In this document: positions 9,493-18,804 of the stretch, piece after piece
Layout of the letters: every line of letters starts with the position of its first letter
Position numbering within the stretch: the stretch's first letter is position 1
Assembly: GCF_947496515.1 (NCBI RefSeq)
Contig: NZ_CANMDB010000003.1
Location: 301,174 to 365,173, forward strand
Length of the DNA stretch: 64,000 bases
Direction of reading: 5' to 3'
DNA from: an uncultured Roseobacter sp.
Lineage (GTDB): Bacteria > Pseudomonadota > Alphaproteobacteria > Rhodobacterales > Rhodobacteraceae
Program-made: the position numbers and the translations under genes
Notes under the pieces: model-generated
Database searches by the model: none
What the model was told of the DNA's origin: nothing
The model's input: only the letters and a program-made list of their open reading frames with translations

Positions 9493-10170
9493 TTGACCGA
9501 AAAAACGCGCAAACGCCCCTCCAGCATGGAACGTGCCCTCGAAGAGTTGCGCGCCATGATCTTTTCCGGACGGCTGGCCGCCGGATCGAACCATCTGGAG
9601 GCGGAACTGGCCAGTATGCTGGGTATGTCACGCACACCGGTGCGCGAGGCGCTGCTGATGCTGGAGGCGCAGGGTCTGCTGGAAATGAAGCCGCGCAAGG
9701 GCGTGCGCATCCTGTCGGTCTCTCCCGAAGACATGCGAGAAATCTACGATGTGCTGACCGAGCTGGAGAGCCTCGCCGCAGAGCAGGCGGCGCAGCGCGG
9801 ATACGGCCCGGATGCTTTGGCGGATCTGGACCGTGCCATTGAGGAGATGGAGGCTGCCGTGTCCCGGGACGATCTGGATCGCTGGGCCGAGGCCGATGAC
9901 CGGTTTCATACGGAGCTTGTCCGCCTCGGCCAGAACAGGCGGATCGAGATGATCTCCAACATGATGCGTGATCAGGTGCGCCGCGCGCGGGCCATCACGC
10001 TGTTTATCCGGCCGAAACCGGCGAAATCCAACGAAGCGCACCGGCGGGTCTATCAGGCGATTGCCCACGGAGACGCTGACATGGCGCGCGCGGCACACCG
10101 GGCGCATTGCCAACAGGCCCGCGAGATGCTGGTCGACCTGCTGGAACGTCATCGGTTGCGGGCTCTCTAG
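9493..10170 (+). CDS. GntR family transcriptional regulator (FadR/FCD subfamily)
   Basis: A 225-residue regulator. The N-terminal winged helix (residues 15-80) shows AELASMLGMSRTPVREALLM, the GntR recognition motif. The C-terminal all-helical FCD domain contains a DDRFHTEL stretch, whose D and H are typical metal/ligand-binding residues. The likely start is TTG at 9493, preceded by GGAAGG. It lies 115 bases after the acyl-CoA dehydrogenase and may regulate it together with the LysR protein. The FCD group usually senses organic acids. Confidence 0.9.
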   Translation: MTEKTRKRPSSMERALEELRAMIFSGRLAAGSNHLEAELASMLGMSRTPVREALLMLEAQGLLEMKPRKGVRILSVSPEDMREIYDVLTELESLAAEQAAQRGYGPDALADLDRAIEEMEAAVSRDDLDRWAEADDRFHTELVRLGQNRRIEMISNMMRDQVRRARAITLFIRPKPAKSNEAHRRVYQAIAHGDADMARAAHRAHCQQAREMLVDLLERHRLRAL

Positions 10171-10257
10171 CGCTCGCTCACCTGCCGGATCACGCCTTGA
10201 CTTCCCCGGTACCAACCGGTGTATCTGGCGCGAAATTCGAACCCGAAGGAATCCACG

Positions 10258-12033
10258 ATGCACGCTTATCGCAGCCATACCTGCGCCGCTCTGACCTCTG
10301 AAAACGTGGGCGATACGGTGCGTCTGTCGGGCTGGGTTCATCGGGTGCGCGACCACGGCGGTGTGCTCTTCGTCGATCTGCGCGATCACTACGGTATCAC
10401 CCAGGTGCTGTGCGATCCGGACAGCGCGGTCTTTTCGCAGGTCGAAAAGCTGCGCGCGGAGTGGTGCGTGCGGATCGACGGGGAGGTGAAGGCGCGCGAT
10501 GCCTCGCTGGTCAACGAGAAGATCCCGACCGGGGCGATCGAGGTCTACATCCGCGATGTGGAGGTGCTGGGGCCGGCGGGCGAGCTGCCGCTTCAGGTCT
10601 TTGGTGATCAGGAATACCCCGAAGAGACACGGTTGCGGTATCGCTACCTCGATCTACGGCGGGAGCGGATGCAGGCCAATATGACCTTGCGCTCGGACGT
10701 GGTGGCGTCGATCCGGCGGCGGATGTGGGACAGTGGTTTCAGAGAGTATCAGACGCCGATCATCACTGCCTCCAGCCCCGAGGGCGCGCGCGACTTTCTG
10801 GTGCCGTCGCGGCTGCACCCGGGTAAGTTTTACGCGCTGCCGCAGGCGCCGCAGCAGTTCAAACAGCTGCTGATGGTGTCGGGCTTTGACCGGTATTTCC
10901 AGATTGCACCGTGCTTTCGCGACGAAGATCCGCGCGCGGACCGCTCGCCCACGGATTTCTATCAGCTCGATCTGGAGATGTCATTTGTTGAGCAGCAGGA
11001 TGTTTTCGACACCATCCAGCCGGTGCTGACCGGCCTGTTCGAGGAATATGGCGGCGGCCGCACCGTCGATACCGACTGGCCGCAGATTTCCTACAAAGAC
11101 GCGGCGCTTTGGTACGGCAGCGACAAACCGGACCTTCGGAACCCTATTAAAATGCAAGTGGTCTCCGACCACTTTCGCGATTCCGGCTTTGCGATTTTCG
11201 CAAAGCTGCTGGAGCAGGATGGCACCGAGATCCGCGCTATTCCAGCGCCGGGGGGTGGCAGCCGCAAGTTCTGCGACCGCATGAACGCCTTTGCCCAGAA
11301 AGAAGGGCTGCCTGGCATGGGGTACATCTTCTGGCGCGATCAGGGGCAGGGCATGGAGGCCGCAGGCCCCCTGGCCAAGAACATCGGACCCGAGAGAACC
11401 GAGGCGATCCGGCAGCAGCTGGGGCTGGATGTGGGCGACGCGGCCTTCTTCCTCGGTGGCAAACCGAAGGCGTTCGAGGCCATCGCGGGTAAGGCACGCA
11501 ATGTGATCGGGGCTGAGCTGGGGCTGACCGACGAGAACCGGTTCGCCTTTGCCTGGATCGTGGATTTCCCGATCTACGAGCGCGACGAAGAAACCGGCCG
11601 GATCGATTTCGAGCATAATCCGTTTTCCATGCCACAGGGCGGAATGGCCGCGTTGGAGGGGGATCCGCTCGACGTGTTGGGATATCAGTACGATCTGGCC
11701 TGCAACGGTTATGAGTTGGTGTCGGGCGCGATCCGGAACCACAAACCCGAGATCATGTTCAAGGCCTTCGAGATCGCGGGCTACGGTGAGGATGAGGTGC
11801 GCAAGCGTTTCGGCGGGATGGTCAACGCGTTTCAGTACGGCGCGCCACCCCACGGCGGGTGCGCGGCGGGCATCGACCGGATCGTGATGCTTCTGGCGCA
11901 AGAGCAGAACATCCGCGAGGTCATCCTCTTCCCCATGAACCAGCGGGCAGAGGATCTGATGATGGACGCACCCTCCGAACCAATGAGCGATCAGCTGATG
12001 GAGTTGGGCCTGCGGGTGATTCCGCAGGAGTGA
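10258..12033 (+). CDS. aspS: Aspartyl-tRNA synthetase
   Basis: Class II synthetase charging tRNA-Asp, 591 residues, the usual bacterial length. The N-terminal OB-fold anticodon-binding domain ([20 protein letters not shown]) is followed by the catalytic domain with motif 2 ([20 protein letters not shown]) and motif 3 near the end ([14 protein letters not shown]). The bacterial GAD insertion domain lies between them. I chose the ATG at 10258 since GAAGGA precedes it and the family N-terminus starts there. The large open frame on the opposite strand is a shadow. Confidence 0.97.
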   Translation: MHAYRSHTCAALTSENVGDTVRLSGWVHRVRDHGGVLFVDLRDHYGITQVLCDPDSAVFSQVEKLRAEWCVRIDGEVKARDASLVNEKIPTGAIEVYIRDVEVLGPAGELPLQVFGDQEYPEETRLRYRYLDLRRERMQANMTLRSDVVASIRRRMWDSGFREYQTPIITASSPEGARDFLVPSRLHPGKFYALPQAPQQFKQLLMVSGFDRYFQIAPCFRDEDPRADRSPTDFYQLDLEMSFVEQQDVFDTIQPVLTGLFEEYGGGRTVDTDWPQISYKDAALWYGSDKPDLRNPIKMQVVSDHFRDSGFAIFAKLLEQDGTEIRAIPAPGGGSRKFCDRMNAFAQKEGLPGMGYIFWRDQGQGMEAAGPLAKNIGPERTEAIRQQLGLDVGDAAFFLGGKPKAFEAIAGKARNVIGAELGLTDENRFAFAWIVDFPIYERDEETGRIDFEHNPFSMPQGGMAALEGDPLDVLGYQYDLACNGYELVSGAIRNHKPEIMFKAFEIAGYGEDEVRKRFGGMVNAFQYGAPPHGGCAAGIDRIVMLLAQEQNIREVILFPMNQRAEDLMMDAPSEPMSDQLMELGLRVIPQE

Positions 12034-12389
12034 GCCTTTACGGCAGGCGTATCGGGTTGGCGGCAGCGCTTTCTGATAGCCGGTCGCGCCGCCGCGGTTC
12101 GTCGCTCTTCTGGGCGATGTCTGCGCTGGCGCTGGTTTTTCAGGGATATGGTTGGCGGGGTTTGCGACGCTTCGTTCTGTCCCGGCGGTGTCCTCTTCCC
12201 GAACAGAGGTGCTGAGGCGGTGGCATTGAACCTGAAGGCTCCGAACCCGGGGTGAGCCGAGACCGCCGCGCTGTGTATCTGGTAAAGACGATCTATTGAA
12301 ATGCGGTGTCTGCCCGGTGATACGTTTCACCACATGCCGACGCTGGTGGGCGACAATGGACCGGGAGCACTCGGAGATCGGAAGGGTCA
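12034..12389. other. Intergenic stretch without a supported gene
   Basis: About 356 bases between aspS and the acetyltransferase. It is GC-rich with arginine-rich short frames in several directions, none with a ribosome site or family resemblance. I see no convincing terminator or RNA gene. Confidence 0.5.
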
Positions 12390-13115
12390 ATGACTTTGGA
12401 TCAGAAAGATGTGACGACCCTCGGAGCCGTCGTGCCAGACTGGTGCGCGCCGCCCGCGCCGACTGGGGCGCCACTGACCGGTCGCTATGCGGCGCTCGAG
12501 GCGCTTGATGCGGATGCTCATGCGGCGGCGCTTTTCAAGGCTTTCGACAGGCACGATGCGCTGTGGGACTACATGCCCTATGGCCCCTTTGCCACGGCGC
12601 AGGCCTATCATCGCTGGGTGGATCAGACGGTGCGCAAAGGTGATCCACTGTTCTACGCGATCCGGGATTTGCACTCAGGGCTCTTGGGCGGGGTCGCCAG
12701 CTATTTACGTATCGATAGGGCCAACGGAACAATTGAGGTGGGTCACATCAACTTTGGCCCGCAGCTGCAGCGCACGCGCGCTGCGACCGAAGCGATCTTT
12801 CTGATGATGGAGTGGGCTTTTTCAGCTGGCTACAGGCGCTTTGAGTGGAAGTGCAACGCGCTCAACCTGCCCTCGCGGCGGGCCGCACAGCGCTTTGGTT
12901 TCAGCTATGAGGGTGTGTTCCGGCAGGCAGTGATCAGCAAGGGCCGGAACCGCGACACGGCCTGGTTTGCGATGATTGATGCGGAATGGCCCGCGCTTCG
13001 CACCGCGTTCGAGCGGTGGCTGGCGCCCCAGAACTTCGACGCGGATGGCAGGCAAAAGCAGGCTCTGGGTACCTTCACCACGCCGGTTCGCGTGGCCGAT
13101 GATCCGGCGTTGTGA
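12390..13115 (+). CDS. GNAT family N-acetyltransferase (RimJ/RimL type)
   Basis: A 241-residue acetyl-CoA-dependent transferase. It shows the RimJ/RimL-like pattern: VGHINFGPQLQRTRAATEAI (central strand and acetyl-CoA loop) and a later NLPSRRAAQRFGFSYEGVFR, the typical C-terminal N-S-x-A-x-x-x-x-x-G-F motif in variant form. GAAGGG sits 5 bases before the ATG. The substrate could be a protein N-terminus or a small molecule and is not determined. It lies tail to tail with the response regulator. Confidence 0.85.
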   Translation: MTLDQKDVTTLGAVVPDWCAPPAPTGAPLTGRYAALEALDADAHAAALFKAFDRHDALWDYMPYGPFATAQAYHRWVDQTVRKGDPLFYAIRDLHSGLLGGVASYLRIDRANGTIEVGHINFGPQLQRTRAATEAIFLMMEWAFSAGYRRFEWKCNALNLPSRRAAQRFGFSYEGVFRQAVISKGRNRDTAWFAMIDAEWPALRTAFERWLAPQNFDADGRQKQALGTFTTPVRVADDPAL

Positions 13116-13121
13116 CGGTTT

Positions 13122-13841
13122 TCAGATGGCGAGCTTCTGGGTCAGTCGCTGCTGGATCAGACCTGCGATCTGCGCGCGCTCGTCCAAGGCGGATTCCCCA
13201 GCCGCGCGTTTGAGCGCCAGGTTGGTCGCGGCTTTTTCCAGATCATCATCCTTTGCGGATCGTGCAACGCCGCCCAGGAATTGGGCCACGTAGTCGAGCG
13301 CGCAATCATCGCTTGGATCATCCAGCACGCCAGCGATATGTGCCATGTCATCCTGGAAGGCCATGCGGTCGGGATGAATGATCTCGTCCGGCAATTCGCG
13401 CAGCCCGGTCGGTTGCCGATCCGGTGGCAGATTTGACAGAACAGCCTGCTGAAACACAGCCAGCGAATTGATCGGTTTTTCCAGAAACCCATCGGCGCCC
13501 GCGGCCATTGCAGGGGCATGTGTGTCCAGATCGCCGGAAGTGCCGAGGATCACATCAACGCGCGTTTCACTGTGCGAAAGCTCCGCGATCAGGTCGAGGC
13601 CGTCACCATCGGGCAGGCCAATATCCACGATCACCACCGATGGGCGGTAGACCTGCAGGTGTCGCCGGGCAGACCGCAGACAATCCGCGCGCCGGATCCG
13701 GGCGCCACTGCGCAGACATAAAAGACGCATCGCCTCGCAGGCAAAGCGGCTGTCCTCGATCACGAGGACCGTCACGCCAAGCAGCGGGCGGGCCGCCGTG
13801 GGTGCCGGGGTCGTCGCTACAAAAGGGTCTGTCTTGTCCAT
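13122..13841 (-). CDS. Stand-alone response regulator receiver protein
   Basis: A 239-residue protein with one receiver domain at residues 22-140. The phospho-acceptor is D73 (VVIVDIGLPDGDG), acidic residues E29/D30 lie in VIEDSR, and the conserved lysine is K122 (GFLEKPI). The remaining 95 residues carry no DNA-binding or enzymatic domain I recognise, so output is probably by protein interaction. The ATG at 13841 is preceded by GGAG at good spacing; an upstream extension is unlikely. No histidine kinase lies nearby. Confidence 0.85.
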   Translation of the reverse strand: MDKTDPFVATTPAPTAARPLLGVTVLVIEDSRFACEAMRLLCLRSGARIRRADCLRSARRHLQVYRPSVVIVDIGLPDGDGLDLIAELSHSETRVDVILGTSGDLDTHAPAMAAGADGFLEKPINSLAVFQQAVLSNLPPDRQPTGLRELPDEIIHPDRMAFQDDMAHIAGVLDDPSDDCALDYVAQFLGGVARSAKDDDLEKAATNLALKRAAGESALDERAQIAGLIQQRLTQKLAI

Positions 13842-14005
13842 GATCGTCTCCGCAGGGTGACTCGGGGTTCTGCTGCAACATGGCGCATAGATGGCTAACA
13901 GCACGTTAATGCCCAACGTCGAAAACCCCTGCGACGCCGCGTCTATTGCATCGTCAATGCCGACGGCTCATAAGCACTCCAGACCTCAACTGACGGAGCA
14001 GTTTC

Positions 14006-14410
14006 ATGATCGGCCGCCTCAACCATGTCGCCATCGCCGTCCCGGATCTGGAGGCGGCGGCCGCTCAGTACCGCACAGCGCTCGGTGCCAACGTCGGCGC
14101 GCCGCAGGCGGAGCCGGACCACGGCGTGACGGTAATCTTCATCGAGCTGCCGAACACCAAGATCGAGCTGCTGCACCCCCTTGGAGAGGGTAGCCCCATC
14201 CAAGGGTTCCTCGACAAAAACCCGGCAGGCGGCATCCACCATGTCTGCTACGAGGTTGAGGATATTCTAGCCGCACGTGATCATCTGCTTGGCACCGGTG
14301 CGCGCGTGCTGGGAAGCGGAGAGCCGAAAATCGGCGCCCATGGCAAGCCCGTGCTCTTCCTGCATCCCAAGGATTTCAACGGCTGTTTGGTAGAGCTGGA
14401 ACAGGTCTGA
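14006..14410 (+). CDS. mce: Methylmalonyl-CoA epimerase
   Basis: A 134-residue VOC-fold enzyme that interconverts (2R)- and (2S)-methylmalonyl-CoA in propionyl-CoA assimilation. The N-terminus IGRLNHVAIAVPDLEAAAAQ gives the first metal-ligand histidine, GGIHHVCYEVEDI the second, and the C-terminal LVELEQ the glutamate. GGAGCAG precedes the ATG. It is followed after 22 bases by the DUF1467 gene, a pairing I know from other alphaproteobacteria. Confidence 0.93.
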   Translation: MIGRLNHVAIAVPDLEAAAAQYRTALGANVGAPQAEPDHGVTVIFIELPNTKIELLHPLGEGSPIQGFLDKNPAGGIHHVCYEVEDILAARDHLLGTGARVLGSGEPKIGAHGKPVLFLHPKDFNGCLVELEQV

Positions 14411-14432
14411 CGCCGAGAGGAGGTCTTACGAC

Positions 14433-14729
14433 ATGGGGATCACATCCGCGCTGGTTCTGTTCGCGGTCATCTGGTCGATGACCTTTCTGATCGTGCTGCC
14501 GATCCGGGTGAAGACCCAGGGCGATCTGGGCGAGATCGTGCCCGGAACCCATGCAGGCGCGCCAGAGGTGCACAACCTGGGGCGCAAGGCATGGATCACC
14601 ACATGGATCAGTCTGGCGCTCTGGGCCGTGATCACCGCCATCATCGTTTTCGAGGTGATTACCGTGCGCGACATCGACTGGTTCAACCGCGGGGCTGATC
14701 TGACGCCAGTGCATGGAACAGATGGGTAA
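14433..14729 (+). CDS. DUF1467 family membrane protein
   Basis: A 98-residue protein with two transmembrane helices (ALVLFAVIWSMTFLIVLPIR; a second around residues 50-72), separated by a loop with GDLGEIVPGTHAGAPE typical of DUF1467. Function is unknown. It is co-transcribed with mce. The last 47 bases overlap the 3' end of the converging EI24 gene, so the two coding regions share DNA. Confidence 0.85.
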   Translation: MGITSALVLFAVIWSMTFLIVLPIRVKTQGDLGEIVPGTHAGAPEVHNLGRKAWITTWISLALWAVITAIIVFEVITVRDIDWFNRGADLTPVHGTDG

Positions 14730-15384
14730 AGGTCGCAGCACCCAGGATCGGGACGATCAGGTTCAACAGCGGCACGGTCAGCGGCACCGCCATCAACACA
14801 CCGGCCATCCAGATCGTGGTGAGATGCCTGCGGCGTAACACCTTGGCTTCGCGCCGACCCACGCGGCGCATGGCGGCGAGGGTGAAATACTCGCGGCCCA
14901 GCAGAAAGCCATTGAGCCCCCAGAATATAAAGGGCGCGGCGGGTGCGAAGATCAGATAGAGGATCAGTGCTGCGATATTGGCGGCGATCAGCACCCCCAG
15001 AAAGCTCACCGTGTCCCGCAGCGCGTCCGCGAAGGGTACGGGAGTGGCAGCAGGCAGATGCGGGTAATGTTCATCCTCTACCGCCTGTGCAACCGTCTCC
15101 AGGAACAGCGAGGTGATGGCGGAGGCGACGGGGATCATCAGGAAGATGGAGAGCACCGCTACCACCAGAACCGAGCCCCAGCCAAGCACATCGTCAATCC
15201 ACGTGACCTCCCCGACAAAGGGCAGGCTGACCTGATCGCCCACCAGCCCGCCGATGAGCCAGACGAACCCGGCAGAGGCGGTAACCAGCAGCGCCAGCGT
15301 GAGTGCAACGCCCAGCATCAGCACGCCCCGGAACCGTCGGTCGGTCATCTGGCCGAGCGCTGCAAAGAACGCCCGCAGGATCAT
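14683..15384 (-). CDS. EI24 domain / CysZ-like membrane protein
   Basis: A 233-residue polytopic membrane protein. It has the EI24/CysZ architecture: long helices (VALTLALLVTASAGFVWLIG, VVAVLSIFLMIPVASAITSL) and the stretch FLETVAQAVEDEHYPHLPAA, typical of alphaproteobacterial EI24 proteins. CysZ is a sulfate channel in enterobacteria; here the role is unproven. It overlaps the nitroreductase gene by 4 bases, indicating one transcript. Confidence 0.82.
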   Translation of the reverse strand: MILRAFFAALGQMTDRRFRGVLMLGVALTLALLVTASAGFVWLIGGLVGDQVSLPFVGEVTWIDDVLGWGSVLVVAVLSIFLMIPVASAITSLFLETVAQAVEDEHYPHLPAATPVPFADALRDTVSFLGVLIAANIAALILYLIFAPAAPFIFWGLNGFLLGREYFTLAAMRRVGRREAKVLRRRHLTTIWMAGVLMAVPLTVPLLNLIVPILGAATFTHLFHALASDQPRG

Positions 15385-15959
15385 GCGCTGAGCCAGGTGG
15401 TGATGCCCGCCACATCCGGGCGGGGCCGTTCGGGCGGCGCGGCCCTTTCGGTACCGATGTGGATGAAACCGGCCACACGCTCCTGCGGTGCAAGGCCCAG
15501 AGCCCCCGTGCAGAAGCCTGCATCGTGACTGGGCCAGCCGCTAAGCCAGTTGGCCCCCCAGCCCGATGCCAGTGCCGCGTTCAATAGCGCCAGACACACG
15601 CAGCCCGCGGAGTAGCTTTGCTCGATCGGCGGGATCTTGTCAGAGGGCTTTTGCACCTCGATAACCGCAACGGCCAGATTGCCGTTGTCGAACTGACCGC
15701 GACCCTTGGTAATCTGATCGTCGTCGAGGCCGAGTGCTGCGCCACGGGCTGAAGCCGCCTCTGCCAGCCGGGCCATGGCGGGTTTTTCGATGATGATGAA
15801 CCGCCAGGGCTCCAACTTGCCATGATCGGGCGAGCGGGCGGCGGCCTGCAGGAGCGGCGTCAGCTGCTCGCGGGTGGGCACGGGCGTTGTTAGCGTCTTG
15901 GCCGGGCGCGACCGGCGCGTCATGAGAAAGTCGAGGGCAGCGGGGTTTGGATCGGGCAT
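15381..15959 (-). CDS. Nitroreductase family protein (YdjA-like)
   Basis: A flavin-dependent oxidoreductase of 192 residues. Motifs include the N-terminal LMTRRSRPAKTL (FMN phosphate contact), AAARSPDHGKLEPWRFIII and the C-terminal GANWLSGWPSHD. The short length fits the YdjA subgroup. It is first or second in a minus-strand run with the EI24 gene and lies 16 bases after the deacetylase-family gene. Substrate unknown. Confidence 0.88.
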   Translation of the reverse strand: MPDPNPAALDFLMTRRSRPAKTLTTPVPTREQLTPLLQAAARSPDHGKLEPWRFIIIEKPAMARLAEAASARGAALGLDDDQITKGRGQFDNGNLAVAVIEVQKPSDKIPPIEQSYSAGCVCLALLNAALASGWGANWLSGWPSHDAGFCTGALGLAPQERVAGFIHIGTERAAPPERPRPDVAGITTWLSA

Positions 15960-15975
15960 CGCGTGTCTCCTGCGC

Positions 15976-17076
15976 TCAGAGTTGCTGGGCGAGATGGTCT
16001 ATTTCCGCCTTCAGAAAGGCATCGAAACGGGGGTTGGGCTGGCGAACGTCGAGCGTATGGGCGAGCGGGTCGGGCGCGGTGATGTCACTGCCGCTGAGCG
16101 CTTCCAGCGTGGCATGACCGCAAAAGGGCACGTAGACCTCAGAATAGCCGCCCTCGTGCACCAGCACCAGCCGCCCGTCACAAAGCTGCTCTGCCGCCTG
16201 TTTGATCCGTGCGGTCATCTGGCGGAACGTCTCCGCCGTTGCCAGCATCCGGGCGAGCGGATCGACCCCTGCGGCATCATAGCCGCAGGCCACAATGATC
16301 AGGTCCGGTGCGAAGGCTTCGATCTGCGGCAGAACGACGGTGTCCATCGCGTGAAGATAAGCGGTATGGCCCGCCCCCGCGGGCAGTGGCAGGTTAAGGT
16401 TAAAGCCCTTGCCCCGACCCTCGCCCCGGTCGGTGACCGCGCCAGTATCCAGCGGATAGTTCCCCTCCTGATGCAGCGAGATGGTCAGCACGTCGTCGTG
16501 GGCGTAGTATATCGCCTCGGTCCCATTGCCGTGGTGCACGTCCCAGTCGAGAACGACGACCCGCCGTGCGCGGCCCTGAGCCTGCGCATGTTCGATGGCC
16601 ACAGCGATGTTGTTCAGCAGGCAGAACCCGTTCGGAAAATCGGGCAGGCAATGGTGCCCCGGGGGGCGGCTGAGCGCGTAGGCATTGGTGAGCGCGCCGG
16701 TGGTCACCGCTTCTACTGCCGCGACAGCGAGGCCCGCCGAGCGGGCCGCGATCTCATAGCCGCCCGCAGCGAAGGGCGTGCGCAACCCTAGCTCACCGCC
16801 GCCGGCATCGGACAGGCGCTTGAACTCATCGAGATAGCTCTCGGGATGCACCCGGGCCAACATCTCGCGCGTGGCCTCCGGTGCGCCCCTCATGTCCAGC
16901 GCCCGGGACAGCCCGGTGATATCCATCAGGTTCTTCAACCGCCGCTTGGTCTCGGGGTTTTCGGGCAGGCCCCCGGCAGCGAGCGGCTGCACCAGCCCGC
17001 CGATGGGCAGCGTGAAGGCGTAGCTGCCCCCTGCATGCCAGAAACACCGCTCATCCCAGAAAAACCCCGTGGCCAT
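15976..17076 (-). CDS. Histone deacetylase-family hydrolase (class II type)
   Basis: Zinc-dependent amidohydrolase of 366 residues from the arginase/deacetylase superfamily; bacterial members deacetylate polyamines or other small amines. Catalytic motifs are intact: RPPGHHCLPDFPNGFCLLNN with the histidine pair, VVVLDWDVHHGNGTEAIYYA with the zinc ligands, and a C-terminal ACGYDAAGVDPLARM plus HEGGYSE. I chose the ATG at 17076 with a GGGAG ribosome site. A longer frame adds a residue-poor leader. The neighbours (nitroreductase, EI24) do not reveal the substrate. Confidence 0.9.
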   Translation of the reverse strand: MATGFFWDERCFWHAGGSYAFTLPIGGLVQPLAAGGLPENPETKRRLKNLMDITGLSRALDMRGAPEATREMLARVHPESYLDEFKRLSDAGGGELGLRTPFAAGGYEIAARSAGLAVAAVEAVTTGALTNAYALSRPPGHHCLPDFPNGFCLLNNIAVAIEHAQAQGRARRVVVLDWDVHHGNGTEAIYYAHDDVLTISLHQEGNYPLDTGAVTDRGEGRGKGFNLNLPLPAGAGHTAYLHAMDTVVLPQIEAFAPDLIIVACGYDAAGVDPLARMLATAETFRQMTARIKQAAEQLCDGRLVLVHEGGYSEVYVPFCGHATLEALSGSDITAPDPLAHTLDVRQPNPRFDAFLKAEIDHLAQQL

Positions 17077-17146
17077 GGCCGACTCTCCCACGTGTGTTGT
17101 TCGGAAACTGGCCGAGGTTGCAGGGATTGTCCATGCCACGCACGGC

Positions 17147-17626
17147 TCAGCCAGCGCCCGCGGCGATCAGCGCGTCCACGTCGAGCGGTTCGTTGACCAG
17201 CGTCAGATTGCCCGCCGCGTCACAGGGCCATTCAGCGCGCGGTCGGTCGCGGTAAAGCTCCACCCCGTTGCCATCGGGATCGCGCAGATAGACCGCTTCG
17301 CTGACCCCGTGGTCGGCCGCCCCGTCAAGCGTGTGTCCCGCCTCGAGAACCCGCGCGATCACCTGGCCGAGGCTCCGCCGGTCGGGATAGAGAAAGGCAC
17401 TGTGATAGAGCCCGGTGTGCCCGGCAGGCGGCGGCGTGCCGTCCTTGCTGTGCCATGTGTTCAGCCCGATGTGGTGGTGATAGCCGCCCGCACCCAGAAA
17501 GGCGGCCTTATCACCACGGCGGACCATCTCATCGAACCCCAGAAGATCGCGGTAGAAGGCTACCGCCCGGTCCAGATCAGCGACCATGAGGTGAACGTGA
17601 CCAACGGTGGGATGAGGCTGCGGCAT
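17147..17626 (-). CDS. VOC family (glyoxalase/extradiol dioxygenase fold) protein
   Basis: A 159-residue single VOC module pair. It begins VGHVHLMVADLDRAVAFYRD, typical of CatE-like proteins, with histidine in GGYHHHIGLNTWHSKDG and the closing DPDGNGVELYRDRP with the metal-ligand glutamate. The family includes glyoxalases, fosfomycin-resistance proteins and ring-cleaving dioxygenases; the substrate is open. It is a single gene between the deacetylase-family hydrolase and trpS. Confidence 0.85.
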   Translation of the reverse strand: MPQPHPTVGHVHLMVADLDRAVAFYRDLLGFDEMVRRGDKAAFLGAGGYHHHIGLNTWHSKDGTPPPAGHTGLYHSAFLYPDRRSLGQVIARVLEAGHTLDGAADHGVSEAVYLRDPDGNGVELYRDRPRAEWPCDAAGNLTLVNEPLDVDALIAAGAG

Positions 17627-17710
17627 GCTGTGCTCCTTGGCTGTGACCCGAAGCTAGGCACGCCGTTTGGCCCCAACAACCCACACCCCCGCGCAGGGCC
17701 TGTGCGCGGG

Positions 17711-18727
17711 TTAGCGGACCATACCCACGATCTCATAGGTTTTTTCAAGGATCGGCACGGTAATCTCGCGCGCCTGACCAGCCCCCCGGGCGAGGATACG
17801 GTCAATCTCTGCCGGGTCGGCCATCAGCCGTGCCATTTCCTGCGAGATGGGCGAGAGTTTGGCGACCGCAAGCTCTGCCAGAAGCGGCTTGAATGTGCCG
17901 AACTGCTGACCCCCGACCTCGGCCAGAACGGCCTCCACCGTCTGATCGTTGAGAGCGGCATAGATGTTCACCAGATTGCGCGCCTCGGGCCGGTCCTCCA
18001 GCCCCGCCGCCTCGGAGGGCAGCGCATGCGGGTCGGTCTTGGCCTTGCGGATCTTCTTGGCGATGGTGTCGGCATCATCGGTCATATTGATCCGGGAGGC
18101 GTCTGACGGGTCGGATTTTGACATCTTCTTGGCCCCGTCACGCAGGGACATCACGCGGGTCGCAGCACCTTTGATCACCGGTTCGGTCAGCGGAAAGAAA
18201 TCCACGCCGTAGTCGTGATTGAACTTGGTGGCGATGTCGCGCGTCAGCTCCAAATGCTGTTTCTGATCGTCGCCCACGGGCACATGCGTCGCGTGGTAGA
18301 CCAGAATATCCGCGGCCATCAGCGCCGGGTAGCCGAACAGGCCCAGCGAGGCTGCCTCGGCGTTCTTGCCCGCCTTGTCCTTGAACTGGGTCATGCGCTT
18401 CATCCAGCCCATGCGCGCCACACAGTTGAAGATCCAGGCCAGCTGCGCGTGCTCGGGCACCTGGCTCTGATTGATCAGAATGGATTTCTCAGGGCTGATG
18501 CCGCTGGCGATGAAGCCTGCTGCCAGCTCGCGCGTGTTGTGCCGCAGCGCAGCCGGATCCTGCCAGACGGTGATGGCGTGCAGATCGACCATGCAATAGA
18601 CCGTCTCATAGGCGTCCTCCTGCATGCTGACAAACCGCTTGATGGCCCCTAGGTAGTTGCCCAGGTGCAGATCGCCCGACGGCTGGATGCCGGAGAACAC
18701 GCGCGGCGTAAAATCTGAAGGGCTCAT
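17711..18727 (-). CDS. trpS: Tryptophanyl-tRNA synthetase
   Basis: Class I synthetase charging tRNA-Trp, 338 residues. The HIGH-type motif is HLGN at residues 21-24 in [18 protein letters not shown], and the KMSKS motif is in [12 protein letters not shown] selected the ATG at 18727, which gives the family N-terminus; nine further upstream residues in frame are possible but atypical. It is divergent from the rhomboid-like gene. Confidence 0.96.
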   Translation of the reverse strand: MSPSDFTPRVFSGIQPSGDLHLGNYLGAIKRFVSMQEDAYETVYCMVDLHAITVWQDPAALRHNTRELAAGFIASGISPEKSILINQSQVPEHAQLAWIFNCVARMGWMKRMTQFKDKAGKNAEAASLGLFGYPALMAADILVYHATHVPVGDDQKQHLELTRDIATKFNHDYGVDFFPLTEPVIKGAATRVMSLRDGAKKMSKSDPSDASRINMTDDADTIAKKIRKAKTDPHALPSEAAGLEDRPEARNLVNIYAALNDQTVEAVLAEVGGQQFGTFKPLLAELAVAKLSPISQEMARLMADPAEIDRILARGAGQAREITVPILEKTYEIVGMVR

Positions 18728-18804
18728 GGCAGGTCCGATCTCGCTGGAAAACACATCCGCGGTGGCTTACCCATGGGCCAGAGCAGCGTCAAGGAAGCGA
18801 GCCC

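Noticed and set aside
10981..12474. A 497-residue minus-strand frame opposite aspS
   Set aside because: Antisense shadow of a well-supported synthetase; no ribosome site and no recognisable domain.
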